From Chloroflexaceae bacterium (GTDB taxonomy: Bacteria > Chloroflexota > Chloroflexia > Chloroflexales > Chloroflexaceae), in NCBI GenBank assembly GCA_028282325.1, contig JANQID010000021.1, forward strand, positions 1-64,000: a DNA stretch of 64,000 bases, given 5' to 3'. Both the position numbers and the translations under genes were made by a program. This document shows positions 8,981 to 18,040 of this stretch, in pieces; positions within the stretch are counted from its first letter, which is position 1, and each line of letters begins with the position of its first letter. The notes beneath the pieces are model-generated. The model saw only the letters and a program-made list of their open reading frames with translations, had not been told where the DNA came from and made no database searches.

Positions 8981-11035
8981 ATGGAACAGGTCGGGCAGGT
9001 TCATCGCGATCGGTCGCGCTGGCTGGCGCAAATGCAAAGCGTCGTGCTCTGGCTGATCGGCGTGATCATCGTTGCATTCAGTATTGGTCACGCGTTCCTC
9101 TGGGCTGGAGCTGAAATCATTGCCGCGCCGTTGACCGCGCTCGCGTTCGGTTTGCTGCTGGTGTTGCCCGGTCTGGCGCTGTTGCGCCTATTCTGGCCCG
9201 AATCGTTGGCGCTGGCAGAGCGTGTGGCACTGGCTATTGGCCTCAGTTGCGCGATGATACCCCTGCTCCTCTTACTCAGTTTGCCCTTTGGCATCCGCTG
9301 GAATGGATGGCTGGCATGGGGATGGCTGATCCTGGCTGCGGCGATATTAATCTGGCCGACCCGCAAGGCATCCGGCCCCGCGGCGACGACGCCCCCACAA
9401 CAACGATTACAACCTCCGCAAAATGAGGCGCTGCTGCTGACCCTGATCACCATCGCCGCACTGGTCATACAATTATATGCTGTTCGCGATTTGCCGACCG
9501 GCATGTGGGGCGATTCGTATCAGCATACGGTAATGGCCCAACTGATCGCGGAGCACGGCGGCATTTTTTCTTCGTGGCAACCCTATGCGCCTCTGGCGAC
9601 ATTCACCTATCACTTTGGATTCCACAGTACCGTCGCCTGGCTCAACTGGCTCAGCGATACACCAACCACACAGGGACTATTGATCGTCGGTCAGGTGCAG
9701 AGCGCGTTGGCGGCGCCGATGCTGTATCTATTCACACACCGACTCACGGGAAATGGACGCGCCGCGCTCTGGGCCGCAATCGTCGCCGCCTTCGTGAGCG
9801 CGATGCCGGCCTATTACGTGAATTGGGGCCGCTATACGCAACTGGCCGGGCAAACGATCCTCCCCGCAACCGGCGTGATCTGGATGGCGTTGATCGACGC
9901 AGCAACCGAACCCCGCGTCGCGCGCGGCAAGGTTGCACGACTGATCATGCTGGCAACGATCATTACAGCCGGACTGGCCCTTACTCACTACCGGGTCGCG
10001 GTGTTTGCCGCATGCTTCGTTGTCGCCTATGCGATCGCGGCCCTGGCAGCGCGGGTTCGTTCCTGGTCGGAGATGGTCTGGCTCGTCGGTGCGGGGGCAG
10101 CAACCGGCGGACTGACGTTGATCGTGATTGCACCGTGGCTGATACGCATGCGTGAGGGGGCGCTGTTGCGGATCGGACAGCAGTTCCTGGCAAACAATAT
10201 CGGCGCGGAAAACACCAACACGCTGCCGCCGTGGAGCGACATCCTTACCCTCTACACGAAGCCGTATCTGTTGATCCTGACACTCATCGGCGTGATTATG
10301 CTCACGCGCCGTCGTCAATGGCGCGGGCTGACGCTCCTGGGGTGGGCGCTTCTGGTCTGGCTGGCGGCAAATCCCTACCTGATCGGTATGAATGGCGCCG
10401 GCATTCTCACGAACTTTGCCGTGCTCATCGCCAGCTATCTCGTCGTCGCGCCGTTATGCGGCAGTGCTCTGGATGCAATAGCTACGCTGCTCGCCCGCAT
10501 CCCGCGCATCACGCCGATCATCCAGCGCGGCTACCCGCTGGCGGGGTTGCTGCTCGTCGTATGGGGATCCGGGTGGCAACAGCAGATTATCCAGCCGCAA
10601 TATCAGTTGTTCACAACCGCCGACGCCCAGGCGATGGACTGGATTCGCGCCGAGACGGAGCCCGACGCGCGGTTTTTTGTGAACAGCTTTCCTGCGTACA
10701 ATGACACGCTCTACGCCGGTTCCGACGGAGGATGGTGGCTTCCGTTCTTCACCCTGCGCCAGAGCAATCTGCCGCCGCTGACATATGGCAGCGAGGCCGG
10801 CGAACGCGCCGATTACTACCGATCGATCAATGCCGTCAACGCTGAAATTCTGGCCCATCCCGTTGATACGCCTGAGGCTGCGGCGGCCCTGCGCGCTGCG
10901 GCGTTCGACTATCTCTACGACGGCCCAACGGCTAATCCGGCGGATGAATACATCGTTCCCGAACGTCTGCGGTCATCGCCGCTCTACGAACTTGTCTATG
11001 ATCAGAGCAGCGTGACCATCTGGAGGGTGCGATAG
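8981..11035 (+). CDS. Large polytopic membrane protein, DUF6541-like (GT-C type)
   Basis: This 684-residue protein has about 13 hydrophobic helices and an extracytoplasmic C-terminal part (about 545-684). The first outer loop contains GMWGDSYQHTVMAQLI, which recalls the acidic catalytic loop of lipid-dependent GT-C transferases. PAYYVNWGRYTQLAG is shared almost exactly with the 21812-23890 product, so the two are paralogues. It is the first gene after the 8915 promoter and overlaps the next gene by one base (TAGTG). A role in adding or handling lipid-linked sugars is inferred from fold type and context only. Confidence 0.75.
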   Translation: MEQVGQVHRDRSRWLAQMQSVVLWLIGVIIVAFSIGHAFLWAGAEIIAAPLTALAFGLLLVLPGLALLRLFWPESLALAERVALAIGLSCAMIPLLLLLSLPFGIRWNGWLAWGWLILAAAILIWPTRKASGPAATTPPQQRLQPPQNEALLLTLITIAALVIQLYAVRDLPTGMWGDSYQHTVMAQLIAEHGGIFSSWQPYAPLATFTYHFGFHSTVAWLNWLSDTPTTQGLLIVGQVQSALAAPMLYLFTHRLTGNGRAALWAAIVAAFVSAMPAYYVNWGRYTQLAGQTILPATGVIWMALIDAATEPRVARGKVARLIMLATIITAGLALTHYRVAVFAACFVVAYAIAALAARVRSWSEMVWLVGAGAATGGLTLIVIAPWLIRMREGALLRIGQQFLANNIGAENTNTLPPWSDILTLYTKPYLLILTLIGVIMLTRRRQWRGLTLLGWALLVWLAANPYLIGMNGAGILTNFAVLIASYLVVAPLCGSALDAIATLLARIPRITPIIQRGYPLAGLLLVVWGSGWQQQIIQPQYQLFTTADAQAMDWIRAETEPDARFFVNSFPAYNDTLYAGSDGGWWLPFFTLRQSNLPPLTYGSEAGERADYYRSINAVNAEILAHPVDTPEAAAALRAAAFDYLYDGPTANPADEYIVPERLRSSPLYELVYDQSSVTIWRVR

Positions 11036-12192
11036 TGCGCATTTGCGTTGTGGGTCCAACCTATCCTTATCGTGGCGGCATCGCTCACTACACGACCTTG
11101 TTGGTGCGCCATTTGCGCGAGGCTGGCCATTGGACGCAGCTTTATTCTTTCACACGCCAATATCCAAGCTGGCTTTTCCCCGGCAAAACGGACAAAGATC
11201 CCAGCGCGAGTCCTTTGCGGATCGATTGCGAGTATGTGCTCGACCCGGTGAACCCGATCACCTGGTGGCAATTGTACCGCCGCGTGCGCGCCGACAAACC
11301 CGATGTGCTCTTGCTGCAATGGTGGGTGCCCTACTGGACGCCCAGCTTGACGATGATTTCGCACTGGATCAAGCGTCATACCGACATCCCAATCGTCTAC
11401 ATTTGCCACAATGTCGTGCCGCACGAAGGCGGCGGCATTCTCGATCGACGGTTCGCGCACACGGTGTTGCGGCGCGGCGACGCCTTTATCGTGCATAGCG
11501 ATCAGGATCGCTACCGGCTGCTGGCGCTGCTGCCCCAGGCGAAGGTTATCAAATCGCATCACCCGACCTACGCCGAACTGGCGACGCAGAGCGACGCCTT
11601 GTCGGCGGATGAGCTACGAAACACGCTAGGGCTGCCGGATGATCGTCCAACGCTCTTGTTCTTCGGTTTCGTGCGGCCCTACAAAGGGTTGGAATATCTT
11701 ATTCAGGCGTTGCCGCACGTGCTGCGCGAGCGCCCGGTACACCTGCTTGTGGTCGGCGAATTCTGGTCATCGCCAGATTTTTACGCCCGCTACGCTCGCG
11801 AGTTTGGTGTCGCCGAAGCGATAACTTTTGTCAACCGCTACGTGCCGAACGAGGAACTTCAGCCCTATTTCGACCTGGCCAGCGTGGTCGTGCTGCCCTA
11901 CATTTCGGCAACCCAGAGCGGCGTGGCCCAACTAGCGTTCGGCTTCGGCAAGCCAGTGATCACGACAAGGGTAGGCGGTTTGCACGAGGCGGTTCAGGAC
12001 GGAGTCAATGGCCTGATCGCGCCGCCCCAGGATGAGCAAGCGCTGGCCAAAGCGATCACACGCTTCTTTCGCCAGAATCTCGGAGCGCAGCTTGCCGCCA
12101 ATGTGCGTCAATCAATGGAGGCGCAGGCATTCTCATGGCGACGCCTGGTAGCGTGCGTCGAAGAAGCCGCCCGCGTTTCTCGTGACGACTGA
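11035..12192 (+). CDS. Glycosyltransferase family 4
   Basis: 385 residues, GT-B fold. It starts at GTG 11035 inside the previous stop codon, with GGAGGG just upstream, which shows translational coupling. The N-terminal domain begins MRICVVGPTYPYRGGIAHYT; the donor domain contains FFGFVRPYKGLEYLI. The usual first Glu of the EX7E motif is replaced by ISATQSGVAQLAFGFGKPV, a variant seen in some GT4 subfamilies. It should act on the cytoplasmic side during assembly of the repeat unit. Sugar specificity is unknown. Confidence 0.88.
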   Translation: MRICVVGPTYPYRGGIAHYTTLLVRHLREAGHWTQLYSFTRQYPSWLFPGKTDKDPSASPLRIDCEYVLDPVNPITWWQLYRRVRADKPDVLLLQWWVPYWTPSLTMISHWIKRHTDIPIVYICHNVVPHEGGGILDRRFAHTVLRRGDAFIVHSDQDRYRLLALLPQAKVIKSHHPTYAELATQSDALSADELRNTLGLPDDRPTLLFFGFVRPYKGLEYLIQALPHVLRERPVHLLVVGEFWSSPDFYARYAREFGVAEAITFVNRYVPNEELQPYFDLASVVVLPYISATQSGVAQLAFGFGKPVITTRVGGLHEAVQDGVNGLIAPPQDEQALAKAITRFFRQNLGAQLAANVRQSMEAQAFSWRRLVACVEEAARVSRDD

Positions 12193-12203
12193 GTGCGGAT
12201 GCT

Positions 12204-13394
12204 ATGCGTATCGTTTTGCTGATCATTATGGGTATCGAGCGACCGTCGGGACGCCGCTATTTCCAGATCGCCCGCGCGCTCGCACGCCAGGGTCATCACG
12301 TCCGTATCCTGGCGTTGCATCCCGATCTGGCCGCTTGCCCACACCGACGCTTTATCCAGGATGGCGTCGAGGTCTGGTATGTCGGCCAGATGCATGCGCG
12401 TAAGAACGCGAGCGTTCCGGGGCGTTTCGGCGCCGGTGAGTTGCTGCGGGTGTTGATCGAATCAACCCTGGGCATGCTCTGGGGAATCATATGCTCTCCG
12501 GCAGATGTATATCACCTGGGCAAGCCGCAGCCGGTAAATGGCCTGACGGCGCTGATCGGCGTGCGCTTGCTGCGCCGACAACGCTTCTATGTGGATTGCG
12601 ACGATGACGAAGTACACAGCAACCGGTTGACATCCGGCTGGCAACGGGCGGTGTTCGGATTCTGGCAATGGCTGTTGCCGCGCCTGGCTGCCGGGGTCAC
12701 GGTCAACACCCAGACGCTGGTTAAACGGATGCAACAGGCCCGCATCGCACCGGTCGCTTATGTACCCAACGGCGTCGATCTCGCCAGCTTTCAACCGCCG
12801 CCTGCACCCGTGCTTGTGGCGTTGCGCACAGCGTTGGGGCTTGAGGGTCGCCAGACGATCGCCTACGCGGGTACGCTGGCATTACACAACCACCCGGTCG
12901 ACCTGCTGCTCGACGCCTTCACCCAAATCGCGCCTCGTTTGCCCGCCGCCGTGCTGCTACTCATCGGCGGCGGCGAAGATCTGCCGCTTCTGCGTGAGCA
13001 GGCGCACGAGCGCGGGCTGCAAGATCGAGTATACTTTACGGGTCAGATCGACCACGCGAGCATGCGCGTCTTTCTGGCGCTCGCCGATGTCAGCGTCGAT
13101 CCGGTGCGTGATGATGCGGCAGCGCGGGCGCGTTCGCCGCTGAAGTTGTTTGAAAGTATGGCACTGGGCGTGCCGGTTGTCACCGGCGATGTCGGTGACC
13201 GGGCGGCATTGCTTGATGACGGACGCGCCGGAACGCTGGTTGCGCCGGGTGACGCGGCGGCGTTGGCGGAGGGGATCGCCGCGCTGCTGAGGGAACACAC
13301 CACTCGCAAAACGATGGCCGACGCAGGCCGGGCGTGGGGGGAACAATTCGACTGGCATCGGCTAGCTGACGCCTGGCACGCAGTGTACAAATAG
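12204..13394 (+). CDS. Glycosyltransferase family 4
   Basis: 396 residues. The acceptor domain opens with MRIVLLIIMGIERPSGRRYF; the donor-binding half contains VAYVPNGVDLASFQ, TIAYAGTLALHNHPVDLLL and SPLKLFESMALGVPVV with the second catalytic Glu. It starts 11 bp after the previous stop in the same operon. The HLGKPQPVNGLTAL segment resembles GT4 enzymes that use a polyprenol-linked acceptor, but that reading is weak. Confidence 0.88.
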   Translation: MRIVLLIIMGIERPSGRRYFQIARALARQGHHVRILALHPDLAACPHRRFIQDGVEVWYVGQMHARKNASVPGRFGAGELLRVLIESTLGMLWGIICSPADVYHLGKPQPVNGLTALIGVRLLRRQRFYVDCDDDEVHSNRLTSGWQRAVFGFWQWLLPRLAAGVTVNTQTLVKRMQQARIAPVAYVPNGVDLASFQPPPAPVLVALRTALGLEGRQTIAYAGTLALHNHPVDLLLDAFTQIAPRLPAAVLLLIGGGEDLPLLREQAHERGLQDRVYFTGQIDHASMRVFLALADVSVDPVRDDAAARARSPLKLFESMALGVPVVTGDVGDRAALLDDGRAGTLVAPGDAAALAEGIAALLREHTTRKTMADAGRAWGEQFDWHRLADAWHAVYK

Positions 13395-13453
13395 CCCGAT
13401 CGGCGGCGACCCTGCTGCAAAGCGCCTTACTGAAACCGAAAGCGCCATTGCAT

Positions 13454-14113
13454 ATGCATTTCGCCAGTTATTATCGCTGGAACGTATACCAACATCTGTT
13501 TGGAACGCCGCAATCGGTGGAAACCCTGCTTGATATAGGCTGTGATGACGGCGGGTTCGCCGACCAGCTCGATGCCGCTTACATTGTCGTGGTTGATCGG
13601 AATCGACAAGCGCTTCGGGGCGTGCGCAGGGGCCAGCCGGTATGCGCCGACGGTACGCATCTGCCATTTCGCAATACCGCGTTCGATTTTGTGATACTGA
13701 GCGATGTGATTGAGCATGTCGAGCAAGATCAGGCGCTGATCGAGCAAACCGCTCGCCAGGTCAACGTTGGCGGCACGCTCTGGATCAGCACGACGGCGGC
13801 GAATTTCAAACTCTTTCCGGCGATGATCACTCCACGCGCCGAACGCAGTTGGGGTCATGTGCGCAAAGGATACACGCCCGAACAGCTCGATCAGCAGATC
13901 GGCGCCGATTTTGAGTGCGCGATTATCACCTGGCCGGAAGTCATCTTTCGCCATCTCTACCTGATCATATGGATAATCGCAAAGATTGCGCCCGTTTGGG
14001 CCAGGTCTATTGCGATGCTCTGTTTTTGCATCGATCTCCATCTGCGCGATATGCAACAAACTCAGGGGCACCTCTATATTCAGGCAGTACGCCAGAGGAA
14101 CGCGCGCGAATGA
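13454..14113 (+). CDS. Class I SAM-dependent methyltransferase
   Basis: 219 residues. Motif I, LLDIGCDDGGFADQL (about 26-40), VVDRNRQAL, and the acidic FDFVILSDVIEHVEQD (about 76-91) are typical of Methyltransf_11/25-type enzymes. The ATG at 13454 is used; a TTG two codons earlier is also in frame. The gene ends in an ATGA overlap with the flippase gene, so it belongs to the operon. Methylation of a sugar or chain terminus is plausible from the neighbourhood. A hydrophobic stretch near the C-terminus (YLIIWIIAKIAPVWA) may associate with the membrane. Confidence 0.85.
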   Translation: MHFASYYRWNVYQHLFGTPQSVETLLDIGCDDGGFADQLDAAYIVVVDRNRQALRGVRRGQPVCADGTHLPFRNTAFDFVILSDVIEHVEQDQALIEQTARQVNVGGTLWISTTAANFKLFPAMITPRAERSWGHVRKGYTPEQLDQQIGADFECAIITWPEVIFRHLYLIIWIIAKIAPVWARSIAMLCFCIDLHLRDMQQTQGHLYIQAVRQRNARE

Positions 14114-15405
14114 CCTCTTCCTCTCCGCTCCCATCGACAGCTCCCACCCTTTCCTGGCTCCGCAAACACTCGCTCGGTCTGGTTATGAATGTGGGCGTCG
14201 CCCTCGGCGGCGTCATTCTCGCCCGCCTTCTTAATACCATCACCCAGATCGCGTTGGCGCGGTGGATGGGCGTGGCCGATTTCGGTCTATATACATCGCT
14301 TTATACGCTGCTCGGACCGATAGTGACTATCGCCAGCCTGGGGCTCGATATGTGGCTGCTGCGTCGCGGCGGCGACATTGCAACGCTTGATGATAACATT
14401 AGCCGTGTTTTCTCACTGCGTTTGATCGCAACCACGCTCCTGATGCTCGTTGGCGTCGCAGCTATGCTGCTGAGCAAACAGCCGGAGCTCACCTGGCCAC
14501 TTGTGGTCAACGCGGCAATAGGCTTGAGTTGCGAGTTGTGGCTTGTCACCGCGCATACTGCGTTGCGCGCACAGGTGCGCAACATCGCCGGCGCCACGCT
14601 TCAGGCCGGCGTCGCCGGGCTGACATTGGCCGTTATATGGCTTTTGTGGAACCAGAGCAACACCGTGCTCGCTGCCACAACGGGGCGTATGCTTGCCGGT
14701 CTCGTCGGTCTGGCCTGGCTCATATGGCTGCTGCGCAAAAGCTTGCACATAACCTGGCAGCCCGCGCGTTTGCTTACGATCATTCGCGAGGCGCGCGCAT
14801 TTCTCGCTTCCGACATTCTCGCCCTGATCACGCTCAAAGCCGACCTGACGCTCGTGGCGCTTTTGTTGGGAACAATAGCAGCGGGGACGTACGCCCCCGC
14901 GTTGCTAATCATTAACACAACGTTTCTGGTTCCCCAGGTTGTCTGGCAGGTGCTTTTGCCGATTATCGCCCGCCAGGAGCATGCCTCGCCCGCGCGGCGG
15001 CGGATCGTGGCCGCTGCGATTGGCGGCAGTCTTTTCTATGGCCTCGGCTGGGCCGTCACCTTCGCTTTCGGGGCCGAGTTCGTGATGAACCTGGTCTATA
15101 GCCAGCAATACAGCGACGCGATCCCATTGCTCCGCATTATGAGCATCATTCCGCTTCTGAAGAGCTTTAATTTCTGCTGGGCGATGTTGATGATAGCGTA
15201 TGACGCCCAGAGCCTGCGGAGCAAACTCCAGACGATCGGCGCGGCGGTTAACGTGTTGGGCAATATTATCTGCATCCCACTTTTTGGCCTTGCCGGCGCA
15301 TCATGGATCTATGTGGCCACCGAATCCACGCTACTGATTGCGTATAGCTGGGGACTCTGGTTCACTGTTCGATCGATCATACACACGCCACATCCACGCA
15401 CCTGA
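14110..15405 (+). CDS. Polysaccharide flippase (Wzx / MVF superfamily)
   Basis: 431 residues with about 12-14 hydrophobic helices. The region ARLLNTITQIALARWMGV near the N-terminus is the usual start of polysaccharide biosynthesis flippases, followed by DFGLYTSLYTLLGP. Translation from ATG 14110 overlaps the previous stop by four bases. The frame is open further upstream, but that part is out of phase with any ribosome site and lies inside the methyltransferase gene. Such proteins move lipid-linked sugar units across the membrane. No Wzy-type polymerase is obvious nearby unless the membrane protein at 8981 fills that place. Confidence 0.88.
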   Translation: MTSSSPLPSTAPTLSWLRKHSLGLVMNVGVALGGVILARLLNTITQIALARWMGVADFGLYTSLYTLLGPIVTIASLGLDMWLLRRGGDIATLDDNISRVFSLRLIATTLLMLVGVAAMLLSKQPELTWPLVVNAAIGLSCELWLVTAHTALRAQVRNIAGATLQAGVAGLTLAVIWLLWNQSNTVLAATTGRMLAGLVGLAWLIWLLRKSLHITWQPARLLTIIREARAFLASDILALITLKADLTLVALLLGTIAAGTYAPALLIINTTFLVPQVVWQVLLPIIARQEHASPARRRIVAAAIGGSLFYGLGWAVTFAFGAEFVMNLVYSQQYSDAIPLLRIMSIIPLLKSFNFCWAMLMIAYDAQSLRSKLQTIGAAVNVLGNIICIPLFGLAGASWIYVATESTLLIAYSWGLWFTVRSIIHTPHPRT

Positions 15406-15424
15406 TCTGGCGCGAGCTGCTCAT

Positions 15425-16714
15425 ATGAAGATCTTGCTACTCAACGTTCATTCTGCACTCAACCTCGGCGATGAAGCGATTATGTTCGAGACGATCCGCG
15501 CGTTGCGGTCGGCATTTCCTGATGCGACAATAACAATCGCCGCCAACGATCCGCAAAGCTGGCGTGCTTATCGCGAGGCGTGTGTGGTTGGATCATTCGC
15601 CAGTTGGGTGATTGATCGACGCAATAATGGCTGGCGCTGGCGCAAATCGGCAGTAATCGCGTACGCAATTGCGCTGGCGCTGGCGCTAGTCGGATATCGG
15701 CTGTTTGGCAAGCGACTTACGTTCGGCGCGCCGAAACAACGCCAACTACTCGCAGCGTATTACGAGGCCGATCTTGTGTTGAGCTGCGGCGGCGGCAATT
15801 TTTACGCCCATCATTCGCCCAGTATCGCGTTCCTCTGGACGGTGATCACGGTAGCGTTCGCGTTTGGTCTCGGCAAGCGCGTAGTGTTTTTGCCCCAATC
15901 GTTTGGCCCCGTCGCAGGCAGCCTCCAGCGCCGAGTATTGCGTATGCTGCTGCATCGCGCTACGCATGTGCTGGTGCGCGAGGAACAATCGCTTGCGTTC
16001 GTGCAAAGCCTGCATATCGCCGCACCGATCAGTCTGATCCCCGATCTCGCGCTGGGTCTGCCACTTCACATAGAACACTTTGAGAGCACGCTGATACAAA
16101 GCCGACCCGCGCCGCGGATTGGCATTACAGTGATGGACCGTTCGGCACAAACACCGACATTTGTCGCCCAAAAGCAGTATGAAACGGCTCTGGCCGAGAC
16201 GATCATCCATTTGGTTCAGCGTTACGACGCGAGCATATTTATTTTTGCCCAATGCTACGGTCCGACCACGGATCAAGATGATCGCCTTGCCGCCCAACGC
16301 CTCGCCAAACGCGTTCAACAATCCGTTCCCGAAATTCATCTGCTGCCGCCCTTCGCCGATGCCGCCGCCCTGAAAGCCGCCTATGCCCAGATGGATTGCG
16401 TCATTGCTACACGGATGCACGCGGCAGTTTTCGCGTTGAGCAGCAACGTGCCAACCGCGTTGATCGCATATCAGCCGAAATCCATAGGGCTTATGTCTAT
16501 GTTTGGACAAGAACGCTACTACTACTCTATCGAAACAGTCACCGGCGAAGAATTGCTCACAAGTGTTCAATCGATTTTGGCGCACCGAGATGCGCTGACC
16601 GATAAGATAAGAAGTCGCTTTGTCGCCATACAGTCACAACTTGCCAACTGGGTCGCCTATCTGGATGATCACCACAGCGCGCACCGTAAGCACAACGACG
16701 ATCCAACCAAATGA
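15425..16714 (+). CDS. Polysaccharide pyruvyl transferase family protein (CsaB-like)
   Basis: 429 residues starting MKILLLNVHSALNLGDEAIM, the hallmark opening of the PS_pyruv_trans family. Later blocks fit: VLSCGGGNFYAHHSP, VVFLPQSFGPV, and IATRMHAAVFALSSNVP near the C-terminus. Members transfer a ketal-linked pyruvate from phosphoenolpyruvate to a sugar, and some pyruvylate wall polymers to which S-layer proteins attach. The gene overlaps the following GT4 gene by four bases (ATGA). A pyruvylated surface polymer is therefore a reasonable inference. A short helix (about 78-98) may tether the enzyme to the membrane. Confidence 0.88.
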   Translation: MKILLLNVHSALNLGDEAIMFETIRALRSAFPDATITIAANDPQSWRAYREACVVGSFASWVIDRRNNGWRWRKSAVIAYAIALALALVGYRLFGKRLTFGAPKQRQLLAAYYEADLVLSCGGGNFYAHHSPSIAFLWTVITVAFAFGLGKRVVFLPQSFGPVAGSLQRRVLRMLLHRATHVLVREEQSLAFVQSLHIAAPISLIPDLALGLPLHIEHFESTLIQSRPAPRIGITVMDRSAQTPTFVAQKQYETALAETIIHLVQRYDASIFIFAQCYGPTTDQDDRLAAQRLAKRVQQSVPEIHLLPPFADAAALKAAYAQMDCVIATRMHAAVFALSSNVPTALIAYQPKSIGLMSMFGQERYYYSIETVTGEELLTSVQSILAHRDALTDKIRSRFVAIQSQLANWVAYLDDHHSAHRKHNDDPTK

Positions 16715-17970
16715 ATCGACCAAAGCTGCATCCGCCAGATAACACAACCGGCGCTATAATCGAAAACCATCGCACACCGCAGCCTATTCGCGCGCTGCAA
16801 CTCATCACCGGCCTGGCCATTGGCGCACAGGCCGGCGGCGCCGAACAATTCGCCGCCCAGCTCGCCTGCAACTTTGATCGCGCTGCGATTGAATCCACGG
16901 TGTGTTGTCTGTGGCGCTACGGCGCGGAACGTGAACGCATCTGGGAAGAGCGCCTGCGTGACGCAGGCATCGCCGTTCACTACCTGATGACGCCATCGGG
17001 GAATCTGGCATCTGACCTACTGGGAGGAACCCGCACGCTGTGGAGCATTGTGCAGAGATATCAACCGCACATCATCAACAGCCACTCAGAGCGAACGGAC
17101 TTCCTGAACCTCCTGGTTCGGATGCTCCATCCCTTGCATCCACACGCGGTGCGCACAATGCATACCGATCAGCAGTGGCAAGATCGTCCCTGGCTAGGCA
17201 AGCTGTTGATCGACGGCGTTTTTCCGCTAATGTTTCAGGCCGAGGTTGCGATCTCGGAAACGGTGCGGCACAGGCTCGATCGGCGTATCCTCGCACGGCT
17301 TCTACACCGACGATCGGTATTGTGCTATAACGGCATTGATGCAAAGCTGCTGGAAGAACGCCCAGAAGCCATCACCGCGCCTTATTCCGCTACAAAAACA
17401 GATCTACTGCCAGGAAACCCGCCACGCATCGGCATCGTCGCACGACTTACACAGCAAAAGAACCATGCCGATCTTATCGCGGCGATGCGAATCGTCTGCC
17501 AACATTATCCGGCTCATCTGCTGATCATTGGTTCAGGGCCACTGGAGCCAGTATTACGTCAACAAACTGACCAGCTCGAATTATCCGCAGCGGTACATTT
17601 CCTAGGAAATCGTGATGATGTATTCATACTTCTGCCGCAGCTTGATCTGCTGGTGTTGTCATCGCTCTGGGAGGGATTCCCAACGGTTTTGCTCGAGGCG
17701 ATGGCATTTGGAGTTCCGGTCGTCACGACCGATGTATCAGGCAGCCGCGAGCTAGTCATCAATTGGGAAACCGGACTCCTTGTGCAGCCACATGAACCAA
17801 CGCATCTGGCGCGCGCAATAACCACGCTGTTGGGCGATCCAGAGCAGGCGCGCAAGATGGCGAAAACAGCACGCCAACACATTGCAGCCTTTACCATCCA
17901 GAACACCGCCGTCCACTACACACGACTGTATCAAAACCTGGTCGGCAGAAGTCGCCTGCACAACAGATAA
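16711..17970 (+). CDS. Glycosyltransferase family 4
   Basis: 419 residues. A 30-residue polar extension precedes the acceptor domain (LQLITGLAIGAQAGGAEQFA). The donor domain contains RIGIVARLTQQKNHADLIAA and an EX7E motif in LWEGFPTVLLEAMAFGVPVV. It is the last gene of the polysaccharide operon and is followed within a few bases by a 15-bp inverted repeat. It resembles WbpH/ExpE-like GT4 enzymes, but that is a family-level resemblance only. Confidence 0.9.
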   Translation: MNRPKLHPPDNTTGAIIENHRTPQPIRALQLITGLAIGAQAGGAEQFAAQLACNFDRAAIESTVCCLWRYGAERERIWEERLRDAGIAVHYLMTPSGNLASDLLGGTRTLWSIVQRYQPHIINSHSERTDFLNLLVRMLHPLHPHAVRTMHTDQQWQDRPWLGKLLIDGVFPLMFQAEVAISETVRHRLDRRILARLLHRRSVLCYNGIDAKLLEERPEAITAPYSATKTDLLPGNPPRIGIVARLTQQKNHADLIAAMRIVCQHYPAHLLIIGSGPLEPVLRQQTDQLELSAAVHFLGNRDDVFILLPQLDLLVLSSLWEGFPTVLLEAMAFGVPVVTTDVSGSRELVINWETGLLVQPHEPTHLARAITTLLGDPEQARKMAKTARQHIAAFTIQNTAVHYTRLYQNLVGRSRLHNR

Positions 17971-18008
17971 AAATCGGACAGGGCGCGGGAGAACCCGCGC
18001 CCTGTCCG
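17970..18008 (-). terminator. Strong rho-independent terminator
   Basis: A perfect 15-bp stem (17975-17989 with 17994-18008) and an AGAA loop. On the minus strand the stem is followed by a run of five T, so it terminates the secreted-protein gene. On the plus strand there is no T run, but the hairpin may still protect or slow the operon transcript. Confidence 0.85.
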
Positions 18009-18040
18009 GTGAATTACGTCCGTCTTACCGTCAGCGTAAC

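Noticed and set aside
9728-10318. A 196-codon frame antisense to the DUF6541-like gene
   Set aside because: Composition is His/Gln/Arg-rich, with no domain, as expected for an antisense frame.
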